NCBI RefSeq assembly: GCF_036543075.1
Contig: NZ_JAZHPF010000002.1
Coordinates: 1 to 64,000, forward strand
DNA length: 64,000 bases
Direction: 5' to 3'
Source of the DNA: Deinococcus sp. YIM 134068
GTDB lineage: Bacteria; Deinococcota; Deinococci; Deinococcales; Deinococcaceae
In this document: positions 1 to 9,126 of the stretch, piece by piece
Position numbering within the stretch: position 1 is the first letter of the stretch
Layout of the letters: each line of letters opens with the position of its first letter
Translations under genes and position numbers: made by a program
The notes under the pieces: model-generated
What the model was told of the DNA's origin: nothing
The model's database searches: none
The model's input: only the letters and a program-made list of their open reading frames with translations

Positions 1-123
1 CCAGGGTAAGCCTGACCCTGAGCCACTGAGCGGACGAAAACGCCCTCATACTGTACTACAAACAACGCTCGAAGTCGGCTGGCAGCTCGTTTTTCGTTCG
101 CCCTCATAAAATCTGTCAGGCCG

Positions 124-621
124 TCAGCCCAGCAGGGTCAGGATCGCCCGGCGGGTTTCGGGGAAGGCGAGCGGAATGGAGGCGAGCGAGGCGAGGGTCG
201 CCACCTGGCAGTAGGCGCACAGGGCCTTGTTCTCGCGCCACTCCTCGCGTCCCAGCTCGGCGGCGAAGGCGGCGTCCCCCAACACCTTCAGGCCCATCGC
301 CAGCGGCAGTAGCGGCACCTCGGTCGCGCGGTCCTTGCCCCCGGCACCCGCGAGCCACGCGGTCACGCCGTAATTGACGATCATCATCAGGGCGTCGGGA
401 GTTTGCAGGCGTTTGTAGGCGTAGTCCGAGGCGTCCACCTTGTTCGAGTCGATGCCGGGGAGGGGAGGGTCGGGCAGGCGGCGGATGATCCCGGTCTGGT
501 AGAGGGCCACCGCCTGACCCATCGCGGTGCCGAGCAGCGACAGGCCGAGAATCCAGCGGCGGCGGCGGAGGTCGGGCGTCTGCGCCAGGCGCAGTTCACG
601 GCTGAGCTGTGTGGGGTTCAT
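124..621 (-). CDS. VKOR-like four-helix membrane protein
   Basis: Predicted membrane protein of 165 residues, probably of the vitamin K epoxide reductase-like family, which couples quinone reduction to disulfide formation outside the cytoplasm. Hydrophobic stretches lie at about residues 22-45, 75-93, 100-120 and 130-153. The last begins with Cys-Ala-Tyr-Cys (C135 and C138), the placement expected of the VKOR CxxC active site. The start at 621 has AGGAGG nine bases upstream; the open frame continues to 810 but without a comparable site. It diverges from the secreted DUF4142 gene. No fused thioredoxin domain and no DsbA-like partner is visible nearby. The family call rests on topology and the CxxC position, so another small CxxC membrane protein is possible. 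Confidence 0.65.
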   Translation of the reverse strand: MNPTQLSRELRLAQTPDLRRRRWILGLSLLGTAMGQAVALYQTGIIRRLPDPPLPGIDSNKVDASDYAYKRLQTPDALMMIVNYGVTAWLAGAGGKDRATEVPLLPLAMGLKVLGDAAFAAELGREEWRENKALCAYCQVATLASLASIPLAFPETRRAILTLLG

Positions 622-988
622 GGGTGCGGTCCTCCTGGGGTCGGGCTGCCTCACTCTCGCCGGACGCCCCAGGGGCGGGATGAAAGGTGGATGACCGGGC
701 GTTGCGGTTCCGCAGGGCGGCACGTGCCCGTCCGCATGTCGGGAGGGTCCGCCCCTCGCGCAGTCCGGCCCGAACTCCCCACCGTGAGAACCGCCGCAAC
801 GGTGCTTCATGTCAGCCCACGCCGGAGTGAGAGGGCGGTTCCGGCAGTCTCACCGCCGCCCTCACGTCGGCCCCGCGCCGCCACACGAGGATGAGCACCG
901 GGTCCCGCCCTCCAGTCCACACGGTTGCCCCGCACGACGTTTTCCCCGTCCGCGTTCGTCCCAAGTCGTCTCACGCCAGGAGCTTTCC
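622..988. other. Divergent intergenic region
   Basis: This 367-base spacer separates the divergent VKOR-like and DUF4142 genes and should hold both promoters. It is GC-rich and I could not pick a convincing -35/-10 pair. It holds the AGGAGG site of the minus-strand gene just above 621, the AGGAG site of the plus-strand gene at 978-982, and an inverted GAGGGCGG/CCGCCCTC pair near 831-865. Nothing else is recognised. Confidence 0.4.
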
Positions 989-2239
989 ATGCAACGTTCC
1001 CCCGTCTTCCGCTGGAGTCCCATCGTTCTCGGCCTGGGGTGCGCGCTCGCCCTGGGTGGTGCCACCCTCGCGCAGCAGAGCGGCACGTCCACCACCCCCT
1101 CCACGACGACCCCCTCCACCACCCCAGGCACCGCCCCCACGCCCACCACCCCCTCCACCCCCGGAACGGCCCCCGCCACCTCCCCCACCCAGATTTGCGG
1201 GCTGACGGGTCGGGGCACGTCGGGAGGAGGCACCACCGCCACGGGCACCAGCACGGGCACGGGCGCGGCCACCCGTGGCACGGGAACGGGCGGCACAGTG
1301 GGCGTCGGTTCCGGTCCGGGCACGGTGGCGGGTGCCGCCAGCTCCGGCAACACCAACAACCGGGGGACAGGAACGGGCGGCACGGTCGGCACCGGCTCCG
1401 GTTCGGGCACGACCGGCGGGACTTCCGGCAGCACCTCCGGCAGCACCGGGACGGGCACCACCGGCACGACGGGCACGACGAGCGGAACGTCCGGCGGGAC
1501 GAGCACGGGCACCGCTGGCGCGACGGGCAGCGCGTCCAACACGACCGGAACCGCGAGCGCGAGCACGGGGACGACCACGGGCAGCGCCGGGAACACGACC
1601 GGGACGACCAGCGGCACGAGCGGGGCGACAGGCACGGGCACCACGACGGGAAGCACGGGCACGAGCAGCACCGGGACGGGCAGCACCACCGGCACGACCG
1701 GGACAGGGACGGGCACGGGCACGAGCGGCGCGACGGGCGGCACCTCCTCCACGTCCACCACGGGCACGCCGACTTCCGGCAACACGAGCGGGGCGCGGCT
1801 GAGCGACACCGACAATTGCTTCGCGCAGCAGGCCACGTACGGCGACCTGTTCGAGCTTCAGTCCTCACAACTCGCGGCGGGGCAGGGAAGTAACACGCGG
1901 GTCAAGTCGCTGGCGCAGGAGATCATCCGCGACCACACGGCGGCCAGCCGCCAGCTCAGCACCCTCGCACCCCGGCTGGGGCTACGGCTCCCGACCGCGC
2001 TGGAGGGTCCCAAGCTCACCGACCTCGCCGCGTTGCGAAATCAGCGGGGTGCCGCGTTCGACCGCGCCTACGTGACCACGCAGATCACCGCGCACGAGCA
2101 GGCCGTCAACCTCTTCCGCGCCTACAGCGAGCTGAGCGGTGCCAACCCGCAGCTCAAGGCCCACGCGAGCCGCACCCTCCCCGTCTTGCAGCGCCACCTG
2201 CAAGCCGCCCGCGACCTGCTGGGAACTCTGGCGAGGTAG
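989..2239 (+). CDS. Secreted Thr/Gly/Ser-rich protein with C-terminal DUF4142 domain
   Basis: Predicted exported protein of 416 residues. Residues 1-29 form a Sec signal peptide ending near Ala-Leu-Ala-Gln. Residues about 30-268 are almost wholly Thr, Gly, Ser, Ala and Pro in short irregular repeats (TGT, GTS, SGS). Residues about 270-416 match the DUF4142 helical, ferritin-like domain, including the segment VKSLAQEIIRDHTAASRQL. AGGAG at 978-982 selects the ATG at 989 over upstream starts in the same frame. The low-complexity part could be a flexible or glycosylated stalk holding the helical domain at the envelope; that is inference. The repeat DNA keeps several other frames open on both strands, which are artefacts. 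A stem-loop follows the stop. The function of DUF4142 proteins is not established. Confidence 0.8.
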   Translation: MQRSPVFRWSPIVLGLGCALALGGATLAQQSGTSTTPSTTTPSTTPGTAPTPTTPSTPGTAPATSPTQICGLTGRGTSGGGTTATGTSTGTGAATRGTGTGGTVGVGSGPGTVAGAASSGNTNNRGTGTGGTVGTGSGSGTTGGTSGSTSGSTGTGTTGTTGTTSGTSGGTSTGTAGATGSASNTTGTASASTGTTTGSAGNTTGTTSGTSGATGTGTTTGSTGTSSTGTGSTTGTTGTGTGTGTSGATGGTSSTSTTGTPTSGNTSGARLSDTDNCFAQQATYGDLFELQSSQLAAGQGSNTRVKSLAQEIIRDHTAASRQLSTLAPRLGLRLPTALEGPKLTDLAALRNQRGAAFDRAYVTTQITAHEQAVNLFRAYSELSGANPQLKAHASRTLPVLQRHLQAARDLLGTLAR

Positions 2240-2248
2240 GGGCAGTTC

Positions 2249-2293
2249 AGGGCGGGCCTGTCTTCTCCAGTACGGAGGGGGCAGGCCCGCCCT
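2249..2293 (+). terminator. Stem-loop after DUF4142 gene
   Basis: AGGGCGGGCCTG at 2249-2260 is perfectly complementary to CAGGCCCGCCCT at 2282-2293, giving a 12-bp stem and a 21-base loop ten bases past the stop codon. No T-run follows, so it may act as a 3' stabiliser or a weak terminator rather than a classical intrinsic one. Confidence 0.6.
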
Positions 2294-2458
2294 CTGCGGA
2301 GAAGAACCTCACAACGTGAAGCAAACCTATGGCGAGTTGCGGGTCAGGGTCCTTGTGCCGGAATGAGCCGGGGGGCAAGGATGGATGCCTCACGCGAGGG
2401 GCCGCCCTGTCCCGGTTGGGACGAGGGGCCGCACGAGCGCAGGAGGGGGAGGGCAGAC

Positions 2459-2833
2459 ATGAAGGCAGAACAGGTGGCCCGTGGACTGGGCTGGTTGAGC
2501 GTCGGGCTGGGGACGCTGGAGGTGGTCGCGCCGGGGCAACTGAGCCGTTTCCTCGGCGTGCCGGAGCGAAATACGCTCGTGCGGGCCTACGGGGTGCGCG
2601 AACTCATCGCGGGGGTGGGCTTGCTGACGCAACCCGCTGCCGCCACGGGCTGGGTGTGGGCGCGGGTGGCGGGCGACGTGATCGATCTGGCGACGTTGGG
2701 CGGTGCCCAGGCGGACGACCACCCCACCGCACGCAAACGCACGGGCAACGCGCTGGCGATGATCACGGCGATCACCGTCGCGGACGTGCTGTGCGCCCGC
2801 GCCCTGACCCGCCGGGGGGTGAGGGGCCGATGA
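2459..2833 (+). CDS. Small membrane protein, first gene of SRPBCC/ADH operon
   Basis: Conserved-looking hydrophobic protein of 124 residues with about four weak membrane segments (residues about 9-28, 45-62, 66-85 and 98-116). Genes like this often precede SRPBCC (cyclase/dehydrase) genes; the biochemical role is unknown. A purine-rich AGGAGGGGGAGGG tract ends a few bases before the ATG at 2459. The stop overlaps the next start as ATGA (2830-2833), so translation is probably coupled. The following gene overlaps the alcohol dehydrogenase in the same manner, which makes a three-gene operon. I recognise no catalytic motif. Confidence 0.7.
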   Translation: MKAEQVARGLGWLSVGLGTLEVVAPGQLSRFLGVPERNTLVRAYGVRELIAGVGLLTQPAAATGWVWARVAGDVIDLATLGGAQADDHPTARKRTGNALAMITAITVADVLCARALTRRGVRGR

Positions 2834-3576
2834 CGACACAGACAGAACAGGTCAGCCCGCAGAACTCCAGCCCCGCCGAGCGGCTGCTCTTCGGCGGCCT
2901 CGGGGTCGGTCTCATCCTCCTGAGCCTGCGGCAGGGCGGGCAGTCGGGCATCCTGCTGGGGACGGGAGGTGCCCTCCTGATCTCCGGCGCGGCGCTGGGC
3001 CGCAGCGTGGGCAGCGCCGTCACGCGCGTGCAGCGCACCGAGGACGACAACATCATCGTGCAGCGGGCCGTCACCATCGGTAAGCCCGTGGACGAGATTT
3101 ACACGTTCTGGCGCAACTTCGAGAACCTGCCGCACTTCATGAGTCACCTCGAATCGGTGCGGGTGCAGGACGGCGACGGGCGGCGCTCCCACTGGGTCGC
3201 CAAGGCCCCCCTCGGCACGAGCGTCGAATGGGACGCCGAGATCACCGAGGACGAGCCGGGACGGCGCATCGCGTGGCGCTCGCTGGAGGGGGCCACCGTG
3301 CCCAACGAGGGCCATGTGGACTTCCGGCCCGCGCCCGGCAACCGGGGAACCGAACTCCACGTCTCGATCACGTATCGCCCGCCGGGAGGCACGCTGGGGG
3401 CGGTCGTGGCGCGAATCCTCGGCGAGGAACCGGGCGAGCAGGTCGGGGATGACCTGCGGCGGCTCAAGCGGCGGCTGGAGGTCGGGCAGGAACCGACCAC
3501 CGAGGGCCAGCCCAGTGGACGCAAGGGCGCGATGAAGGCGGAGGCGAAGATGTACGACAACCGGAGGACCACGTGA
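2830..3576 (+). CDS. Membrane-anchored SRPBCC (START-like) protein
   Basis: Protein of 248 residues. The N-terminal 65 residues contain two short hydrophobic segments rich in Gly (about 20-34 and 38-55), like DUF2892-type anchors. Residues about 75-215 form an SRPBCC/polyketide-cyclase-like domain, seen in the stretch starting at [15 protein letters not shown] and in the helix after [20 protein letters not shown]. Such domains bind hydrophobic ligands in a deep cavity; the ligand here is unknown. It overlaps both neighbours by four bases (ATGA before, GTGA after) and is surely co-translated with them. A role in presenting a lipophilic substrate to the adjacent alcohol dehydrogenase is possible but only inferred from order. 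Confidence 0.8.
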   Translation: MTTQTEQVSPQNSSPAERLLFGGLGVGLILLSLRQGGQSGILLGTGGALLISGAALGRSVGSAVTRVQRTEDDNIIVQRAVTIGKPVDEIYTFWRNFENLPHFMSHLESVRVQDGDGRRSHWVAKAPLGTSVEWDAEITEDEPGRRIAWRSLEGATVPNEGHVDFRPAPGNRGTELHVSITYRPPGGTLGAVVARILGEEPGEQVGDDLRRLKRRLEVGQEPTTEGQPSGRKGAMKAEAKMYDNRRTT

Positions 3577-4781
3577 AGGCCGTCGTCTGGAATGGAATCA
3601 ACCGCGTCTCGGTGGAGCGCGTGCCCGACCCCGAGCTGCTGCAACCCACCGACGCCATCGTGCGGGTGACGGCGACCGCCATCTGCGGCTCGGACCTGCA
3701 CCTCCTCGACGGCTACGTGCCCAGCATGGTCCACGGCGACATCCTCGGCCACGAGTTCATGGGCGAGGTCGTGGAGGTCGGCCCGGAGGTCCGGCGCGTC
3801 AAGGTCGGCGACCGGGTGGTCGTGCCCTTTCCCATCGCCTGCGGCAAGTGCTGGTACTGCGAACACGGTCTGACCTCGCTGTGCGACAACTCCAACCCGA
3901 ATCCCAAGCTCGCCGAGGCCCTGTGGGGCTACTCCCCGGCGGGGCTGTACGGCTACTCGCACATCACGGGCGGCTACGCGGGCGGGCAGGCGCAGTTCGC
4001 GCGCACGGTCTACGCCGACGAGAACCTGTACAAGGTGCCCGAGGGATTGACCGACGAGCAGGTCCTCTTCCTCACCGACATCTTCCCGACCGGCTACATG
4101 GCCGCCGAGAACTGCAATATCCACCCCGGCGACGTGGTGGCCGTGTTCGGGTGCGGGCCGGTGGGGCAGTTCGCCATCCGCAGCGCCTTCCTCCTCGGGG
4201 CCGAGCGGGTCATCGCCATCGACCGCTTCCCCGAACGCCTCGACCTCGCGCGGCAGGCCGGGGCCGAGACGCTGAACTACGAGACCGATCCCGTGTTCGA
4301 GCGCCTCAAGGAGATGACGGGCGGGCGCGGCCCCGACTCCGTGATGGACGCCGTGGGCCTGGAGGCGCACGCGGGCGGGCCGGGCGGCCTTGCCGACGCC
4401 GTGAAGCAGACGACGCGCGTGCTGGAGAGCGACCGCCCCCACGCCTTCCGCGCCGCGATCATGGCCTGCCGTAAGGGCGGCACCGTCAGCGTGCCCGGCG
4501 TGTACGGCGGCCTCGCCGACAAGATTCCGCTCGGTGCCTTCGTGAACAAGGGCCTGACGATGAAGACCGGGCAGACGCACGTCCACCGCTACCTCGACCG
4601 CCTCACCGGCCACATTCAGCGCGGCGAGATCGACCCCTCGGTGATCATCACCCACCGCCTGAGCATCGACGAGGCTCCCCACGGCTACCAGATTTTCAAG
4701 CACAAGCACGAGGGCTGCATCAAGTGCGTGCTGGACCCCTGGGCCGACCCGGAGGACCACGAGCCGGTGGGAACGAAGTAA
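3573..4781 (+). CDS. Zinc-dependent alcohol/formaldehyde dehydrogenase
   Basis: Medium-chain zinc alcohol dehydrogenase of 402 residues, close to the glutathione-independent formaldehyde dehydrogenase-like subgroup. The N-terminal catalytic domain shows the zinc-binding AICGSDLHL and [12 protein letters not shown] motifs and the four-cysteine structural zinc lobe [15 protein letters not shown]. The Rossmann segment [15 protein letters not shown] binds NAD(P). It starts with GTG at 3573 inside the stop of the SRPBCC gene (GTGA overlap). The length above 370 and the inserted stretch after the zinc lobe fit the long subgroup. The substrate is probably an aldehyde or alcohol handled with NAD, but it cannot be read from sequence. 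Confidence 0.9.
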   Translation: MKAVVWNGINRVSVERVPDPELLQPTDAIVRVTATAICGSDLHLLDGYVPSMVHGDILGHEFMGEVVEVGPEVRRVKVGDRVVVPFPIACGKCWYCEHGLTSLCDNSNPNPKLAEALWGYSPAGLYGYSHITGGYAGGQAQFARTVYADENLYKVPEGLTDEQVLFLTDIFPTGYMAAENCNIHPGDVVAVFGCGPVGQFAIRSAFLLGAERVIAIDRFPERLDLARQAGAETLNYETDPVFERLKEMTGGRGPDSVMDAVGLEAHAGGPGGLADAVKQTTRVLESDRPHAFRAAIMACRKGGTVSVPGVYGGLADKIPLGAFVNKGLTMKTGQTHVHRYLDRLTGHIQRGEIDPSVIITHRLSIDEAPHGYQIFKHKHEGCIKCVLDPWADPEDHEPVGTK

Positions 4782-4841
4782 AGACGAGCAGGAAGAGCCG
4801 CCTGAGACGGGGGTTCTCCGGGGTGCCGGGGGCCTCGTCTT
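4781..4841 (+). terminator. Possible weak stem-loop after ADH
   Basis: AAGACGAG (4781-4788, beginning at the ADH stop) is complementary to CTCGTCTT (4834-4841), which is followed by a pyrimidine-rich TCTCT. The loop between is long and G-rich, so this is a tentative terminator. Confidence 0.3.
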
Positions 4842-4981
4842 CTCTCTGGTCGCCGTCGGACGCCGCTGGAAATGCCGGATAAAGGGGCCTTCGCCCAACT
4901 CGTGCGAGGGCTGAGAGAAAATCCAAGATCGGCTCCCGAACGTGTTATCCCCTACAGGTGACGGAGGGTTCTCCTGTACGC

Positions 4982-5206
4982 ATGGACGACGACTCGCCGC
5001 TGGGTATCCACTGGGACAGCCCTGATCCACGGGAGCGGGCGGAGACGCTGCATCTCCTGTCCGAACGCCTGAGAAGACGCCGGGAGGAGCTGGCGTCGCT
5101 CGACGCCGAAATCAAGGCTCTGGTGGAGGAGACCGAGTGGAGGCGGTCGCGGCGTCAGACTGCTTTTCCCGCCACTCCCCGGATGTGGGAGAAGAAACGG
5201 GGTTGA
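4982..5206 (+). CDS. Small charged coiled-coil hypothetical protein
   Basis: Possible 74-residue protein. Residues about 16-55 are strongly helical and charged (the run ERLRRRREELASLDAEIKAL), suggesting a short coiled coil; the C-terminus is basic. A GGAGGG tract lies at 4963-4967, rather far from the ATG at 4982; an in-frame GTG at 4958 lies upstream of it. No family is recognised. The codon pattern is plausible and the spacer between ADH and the TetR gene holds no better reading, but a non-coding interpretation cannot be excluded. Confidence 0.45.
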   Translation: MDDDSPLGIHWDSPDPRERAETLHLLSERLRRRREELASLDAEIKALVEETEWRRSRRQTAFPATPRMWEKKRG

Positions 5207-5232
5207 GGGGCGTGATCGCGGTACTCCGTTCT

Positions 5233-5343
5233 GTGGATGGGAGGAAAGCACCCCCATCCACTCCACTTCGACCGCTCCGTATCACGGTTTCTCGCTCTGC
5301 TCGGACCCCATGAGTGGAAGGAGGGTGCCTTCAACTCATGGGG
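5233..5343. other. Two consecutive strong hairpins in intergenic DNA
   Basis: Hairpin 1: GTGGATGGG (5233-5241) pairs with CCCATCCAC (5253-5261). Hairpin 2: CCCCATGAGT (5306-5315) pairs with ACTCATGGGG (5334-5343), and the stem continues inward as GAAGG/CCTTC after one mismatch, leaving a six-base loop. They lie between the small ORF ending at 5206 and the convergent TetR gene ending at 5460. This could be a bidirectional terminator region, a small structured RNA or a palindromic repeat. Confidence 0.5.
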
Positions 5344-5459
5344 ACACCGCTGTGAGGCGCGCTCCTGCCGCCGTAGGTGGAGAAGTCTAGAGGCAGGGCG
5401 TTTTCCCTTCGTTGTCCTCCCGAACGAGCGGGCAGGCTCGTCCCGCCGTCCGTCCAACC

Positions 5460-6062
5460 TCACCCCGCCTCCTTCCTCACCTCGATCCCGCGCAGGATCA
5501 GCCGCGTGAAGGTGTCGGCCACGTCACCTTGCGAGAGGTCGCCCTCTGGCCTGAACCAGTTCGGCAGCCAGTTGGCCCCCGACAGCGCCAGCACCGCCGT
5601 GAGCTTGATGTCGGTGTCCGGCGCGAAGGTGCCCGCCACCACGCCGTCGCGGATGATGCCCCGGAAGACCCGCTCCACCGCGTCCCGCCGCGCCTTGATC
5701 GCGGCCTGACGTTCCGGCGGAAGCTGCCGCCACTCGCTGAAGAGGACCGTCGCGTACTCCAGGTTGCGTGTGACGACCCGTGTGTACGCCTCCAGCGCGG
5801 CGACGAGCCGTTCGTCGGGCGGCGTCCGGTGGTCCTCGGCGGGGCGCAGCGCCTCGTCGAACTCGTCGGCCACCCGCGTCACGATGCCCCACAGCAGGTC
5901 CTCCTTGCCCTCGATGTGCGAGTACAGGCTGCCCGCCTTGATGCCCAGCGCCGCCGCGATGTCCCGCATGGAGGTGGCCCGGTAGCCCATCTCGGAAAAC
6001 AGCCGCGCCGCCGTGCGGTAAATCTGCTCCTTGCGTTCGGAGGGGGGCGGGCTGGGGGGCAT
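5460..6062 (-). CDS. paaR: TetR-family regulator of phenylacetate genes (PaaR-like)
   Basis: TetR-family repressor of 200 residues. The N-terminal DNA-binding domain spans about residues 8-55, with the helix-turn-helix around SMRDIAAALGIKAGSLYSHI. The remaining helical ligand domain resembles the acyl-CoA-responsive TetR group. It is divergent from paaA, and the shared spacer carries two copies of a pseudopalindrome matching the site known for Thermus PaaR (CNAACGNNCGTTNG) with one mismatch each. By analogy the ligand should be phenylacetyl-CoA, releasing repression of paaA. The ATG at 6062 gives the usual short tail before the HTH; the frame stays open to 6101. Gene name inferred from family, operator and position. 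Confidence 0.85.
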   Translation of the reverse strand: MPPSPPPSERKEQIYRTAARLFSEMGYRATSMRDIAAALGIKAGSLYSHIEGKEDLLWGIVTRVADEFDEALRPAEDHRTPPDERLVAALEAYTRVVTRNLEYATVLFSEWRQLPPERQAAIKARRDAVERVFRGIIRDGVVAGTFAPDTDIKLTAVLALSGANWLPNWFRPEGDLSQGDVADTFTRLILRGIEVRKEAG

Positions 6063-6125
6063 CAGAACGGCATGGTAACAGGTGGGGAAGGGGGCGGCCA
6101 AACCTCGACTGCTCGGGCGAGAAGG

Positions 6126-6139
6126 CTAATGAGCGTTAG
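6126..6139. promoter_or_regulatory. PaaR-type operator 1
   Basis: CTAATGAGCGTTAG fits CNAACGNNCGTTNG except for T at position 5. It lies 64 bp upstream of the TetR start codon and would suit autoregulation of that gene. Confidence 0.65.
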
Positions 6140-6182
6140 CTCGTCCCCCTCAAAAACAGAGTTTTCCCCGACTGAGACTTAT

Positions 6183-6211
6183 TTGACACCTTCCTCACCT
6201 TCCCGTATACT
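6183..6211 (+). promoter_or_regulatory. Sigma-70 type promoter of paaABCD
   Basis: TTGACA (6183-6188) and TATACT (6206-6211) are separated by exactly 17 bp, a near-consensus housekeeping promoter reading toward paaA. Transcription would begin near 6218, inside operator 2. Confidence 0.85.
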
Positions 6212-6214
6212 GTC

Positions 6215-6228
6215 CTAACAAGCGTTAG
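6215..6228. promoter_or_regulatory. PaaR-type operator 2, over the paaA start site
   Basis: CTAACAAGCGTTAG fits CNAACGNNCGTTNG with one mismatch (A at position 6). It starts four bases after the -10 box of the paaA promoter, so bound repressor would cover the transcription start. Confidence 0.75.
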
Positions 6229-6266
6229 CCTCAGCCGTCAGGACCAGTCACCCAGGGAGGACCCCC

Positions 6267-7223
<957 letters not shown>

Positions 7224-7299
7224 GCGTGCGGGGCGGCGGGCGGCGAGGCGCAGGAGACCACTCCTCCCTCACCGCCCGCTTCCCCATGACAGGAGACCT

Positions 7300-7866
7300 A
7301 TGACCCACCCCCACCCCGATACCCAATGGCCCCGCTGGGAGGTCTTCAAGCAGGACGGCCCCGGCAAGGTGCATCAGGCGGTCGGCAGCGTCCATGCCAC
7401 CGACGCCGACCACGCGCTGTACACGGCGCGCAGCGTCTTCGCCCGCCGTCCCTCCGCCGTGAGCCTGCGGGCGGTGCGGGCCGCCGACATTCACGCGGTT
7501 ACGTTGGAGGAATTGGGCGCGGGAGTGCGGCTGCCGGGCGAGGCGGGGGAGGCGCAGCCCTACCGCGTCTTCGCCAAGAAGACCCACAAACGCTCCATGA
7601 CCTTCGTGGACGAACTCGGCGAGGTGGAGGCCGACAGCCCGCAGGCGGCGTTAGAGCGGGCGCGGGAGGCGTTCGGCGACGGGCTGCTCGTCTGGTGGGT
7701 CATCCCGGTGTCGGCCTTCGTGGGCACACCCGAGGACGCGGACACGGTGGAGAGCTGGTTCGCCCCCGCCAAAGAGAAGACCTACAAGCAGCAGAGCAGT
7801 TACGGTGTGGTCGGCCAGCACATCAGCAAGCACAAGACGCCGAGGAAGGGGGGCGACCATGAGTGA
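7300..7866 (+). CDS. paaB: Phenylacetyl-CoA epoxidase subunit PaaB, duplicated form
   Basis: Small subunit of the phenylacetyl-CoA epoxidase that bridges the catalytic subunits. At 188 residues it is about twice the enterobacterial PaaB (about 95). It appears to hold two PaaB-like units: residues about 9-66 ([20 protein letters not shown]...) and about 88-145 ([20 protein letters not shown]...). Each ends in a hydrophobic strand followed by a Val-rich segment. AGGAGA at 7291-7296 supports the ATG at 7300; the longer open frame from 7132 runs inside paaA and is not real. The stop overlaps paaC by eight bases, so the two are probably coupled. Confidence 0.92.
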   Translation: MTHPHPDTQWPRWEVFKQDGPGKVHQAVGSVHATDADHALYTARSVFARRPSAVSLRAVRAADIHAVTLEELGAGVRLPGEAGEAQPYRVFAKKTHKRSMTFVDELGEVEADSPQAALERAREAFGDGLLVWWVIPVSAFVGTPEDADTVESWFAPAKEKTYKQQSSYGVVGQHISKHKTPRKGGDHE

Positions 7867-8635
7867 AACCGCCGAGGCACCGACCCTCACCGCCGAGGAG
7901 CGGGCCGCCCTGATCGCCCGCCTGACTGCCCTCGCCGACGATGAACTCCTCCTCGCGCACCGGGACGCGGAGTGGACGGGACACGCGCCCATCCTGGAGG
8001 AGGACATCGCCCTGGCGAACATCGCGCAGGACGAGCTGGGGCACGCGATGAACTGGCTGGAGCTGCGGAGAACGCTCGACGGTTCCGATCCCGACGCGCT
8101 CGCCTTTCACCGCGACCCGGAGAGCTTCCGCAACAGCCCCCTGACCGAACTGCCGAGGGGTGACTGGGCCTTCACGATGGTCCGGCAGTACCTCTTCGAC
8201 GCCTGGGAACTCCTGTGGTTGGACGGGGCGCGGCGTAGCACGTATGCGCCCGTCGCGCAGGCCGCCGCCCTCGCCGTGCGGGAGGAACGCTTCCACCTGG
8301 AACATACGGCCCTGTGGGTGGAACGCCTCGCGCTCGGCACGCCGGAGAGCACCCGCCGCACCCGCGCCGCGCTGGACGAGCTGTGGCCCTATGCCCTGGG
8401 CCTCTTCGAGCCGTTGGAGGGGGAGGAGGCCGCCGTCGTCTCGGGCATTCTTCCCGACGTGGGGGAACTGCGGGGCCGCTGGCTCACCCTCGTCGGTGCC
8501 CACCTGCGGCGCTGCGGACTGACGCCGCCCGACGCCCAGCCCGTGCCCCGCGCCCAGCACACCGAACACCTCGCGCCGTTGCTCGCCGAGTTCCAGCGCG
8601 TCGCCCGCCAGCACCCGAACGCGGAGGCGTGGTGA
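7859..8635 (+). CDS. paaC: Phenylacetyl-CoA epoxidase subunit PaaC
   Basis: Structural partner of PaaA in the epoxidase, 258 residues with a ferritin-like four-helix fold. In E. coli PaaC the metal site is lost. Here two motifs that look metal-capable remain: [14 protein letters not shown] (ExxH) and [14 protein letters not shown] (ExxH). The ATG at 7859 lies within the last codons of paaB, and the stop shares a base with the paaD start (TGATG). The identity is clear from order and similarity. Whether it carries iron is an open question. Confidence 0.94.
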   Translation: MSETAEAPTLTAEERAALIARLTALADDELLLAHRDAEWTGHAPILEEDIALANIAQDELGHAMNWLELRRTLDGSDPDALAFHRDPESFRNSPLTELPRGDWAFTMVRQYLFDAWELLWLDGARRSTYAPVAQAAALAVREERFHLEHTALWVERLALGTPESTRRTRAALDELWPYALGLFEPLEGEEAAVVSGILPDVGELRGRWLTLVGAHLRRCGLTPPDAQPVPRAQHTEHLAPLLAEFQRVARQHPNAEAW

Positions 8636-9126
8636 TGGGCGGGGAGGCTTCCATCACCGCCGTCTGGGACGCCCTCTCCCACGTCAACGACCCGGAGATT
8701 CCCGTCGTCAACATCGTGGAGATGGGCATGGTGCGCGGCGTGGAGGTGGAGGCGGGCATGGCGACCGTGCGCTTCACGCCCACCTTCTCGGGCTGCCCGG
8801 CCCTGCACGTCATCCGCGAGGACATCCGCCGGGCGGTCGTGCCGCTGGGCTTCGACACGGTGAGCGTGGAGACGGTCATCAGCCCGCCGTGGAGCACCGA
8901 CGACATCACCGCGCCCGCCCGCGAGAAGCTGGAGCGGTACGGCATCGCGCCCCCCGGCCCGTCGGACGGCGGCGGCCTGATCACCCTCGACCCCCATCCC
9001 GTTGCCTGCCCCCGCTGCGGCAGCTTTGACACCCGCGTCACCGCCTCCTTCGGCTCGGCCCTGTGCAAGCGCATGTACGTGTGCAACCGCTGTAGGGAGC
9101 CGTTCGAGGGGATGAAGTCGGTATGA
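8635..9126 (+). CDS. paaD: Phenylacetate degradation protein PaaD
   Basis: Protein of 163 residues with an N-terminal MIP18/DUF59 domain (NDPEIPVVNIVEMGMVRGVE, about residues 15-105). A C-terminal zinc ribbon-like lobe shows two Cys pairs (CPRCGSFDTR and CNRCREPF). PaaD is thought to help assemble the iron centre or iron-sulfur cluster of the epoxidase system. It starts at 8635, overlapping the paaC stop by one base. Its own stop overlaps the next gene (ATGA at 9123), which is not a paa gene. No paaE reductase follows. Confidence 0.93.
   Translation: MGGEASITAVWDALSHVNDPEIPVVNIVEMGMVRGVEVEAGMATVRFTPTFSGCPALHVIREDIRRAVVPLGFDTVSVETVISPPWSTDDITAPAREKLERYGIAPPGPSDGGGLITLDPHPVACPRCGSFDTRVTASFGSALCKRMYVCNRCREPFEGMKSV

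Noticed and set aside
862..1836. Long Val/Pro-rich antisense frame and additional plus-strand frames over the DUF4142 gene
   Set aside because: They result from the low-complexity repeat DNA, which lacks stops in most frames; only the frame with signal peptide and DUF4142 domain is credible.
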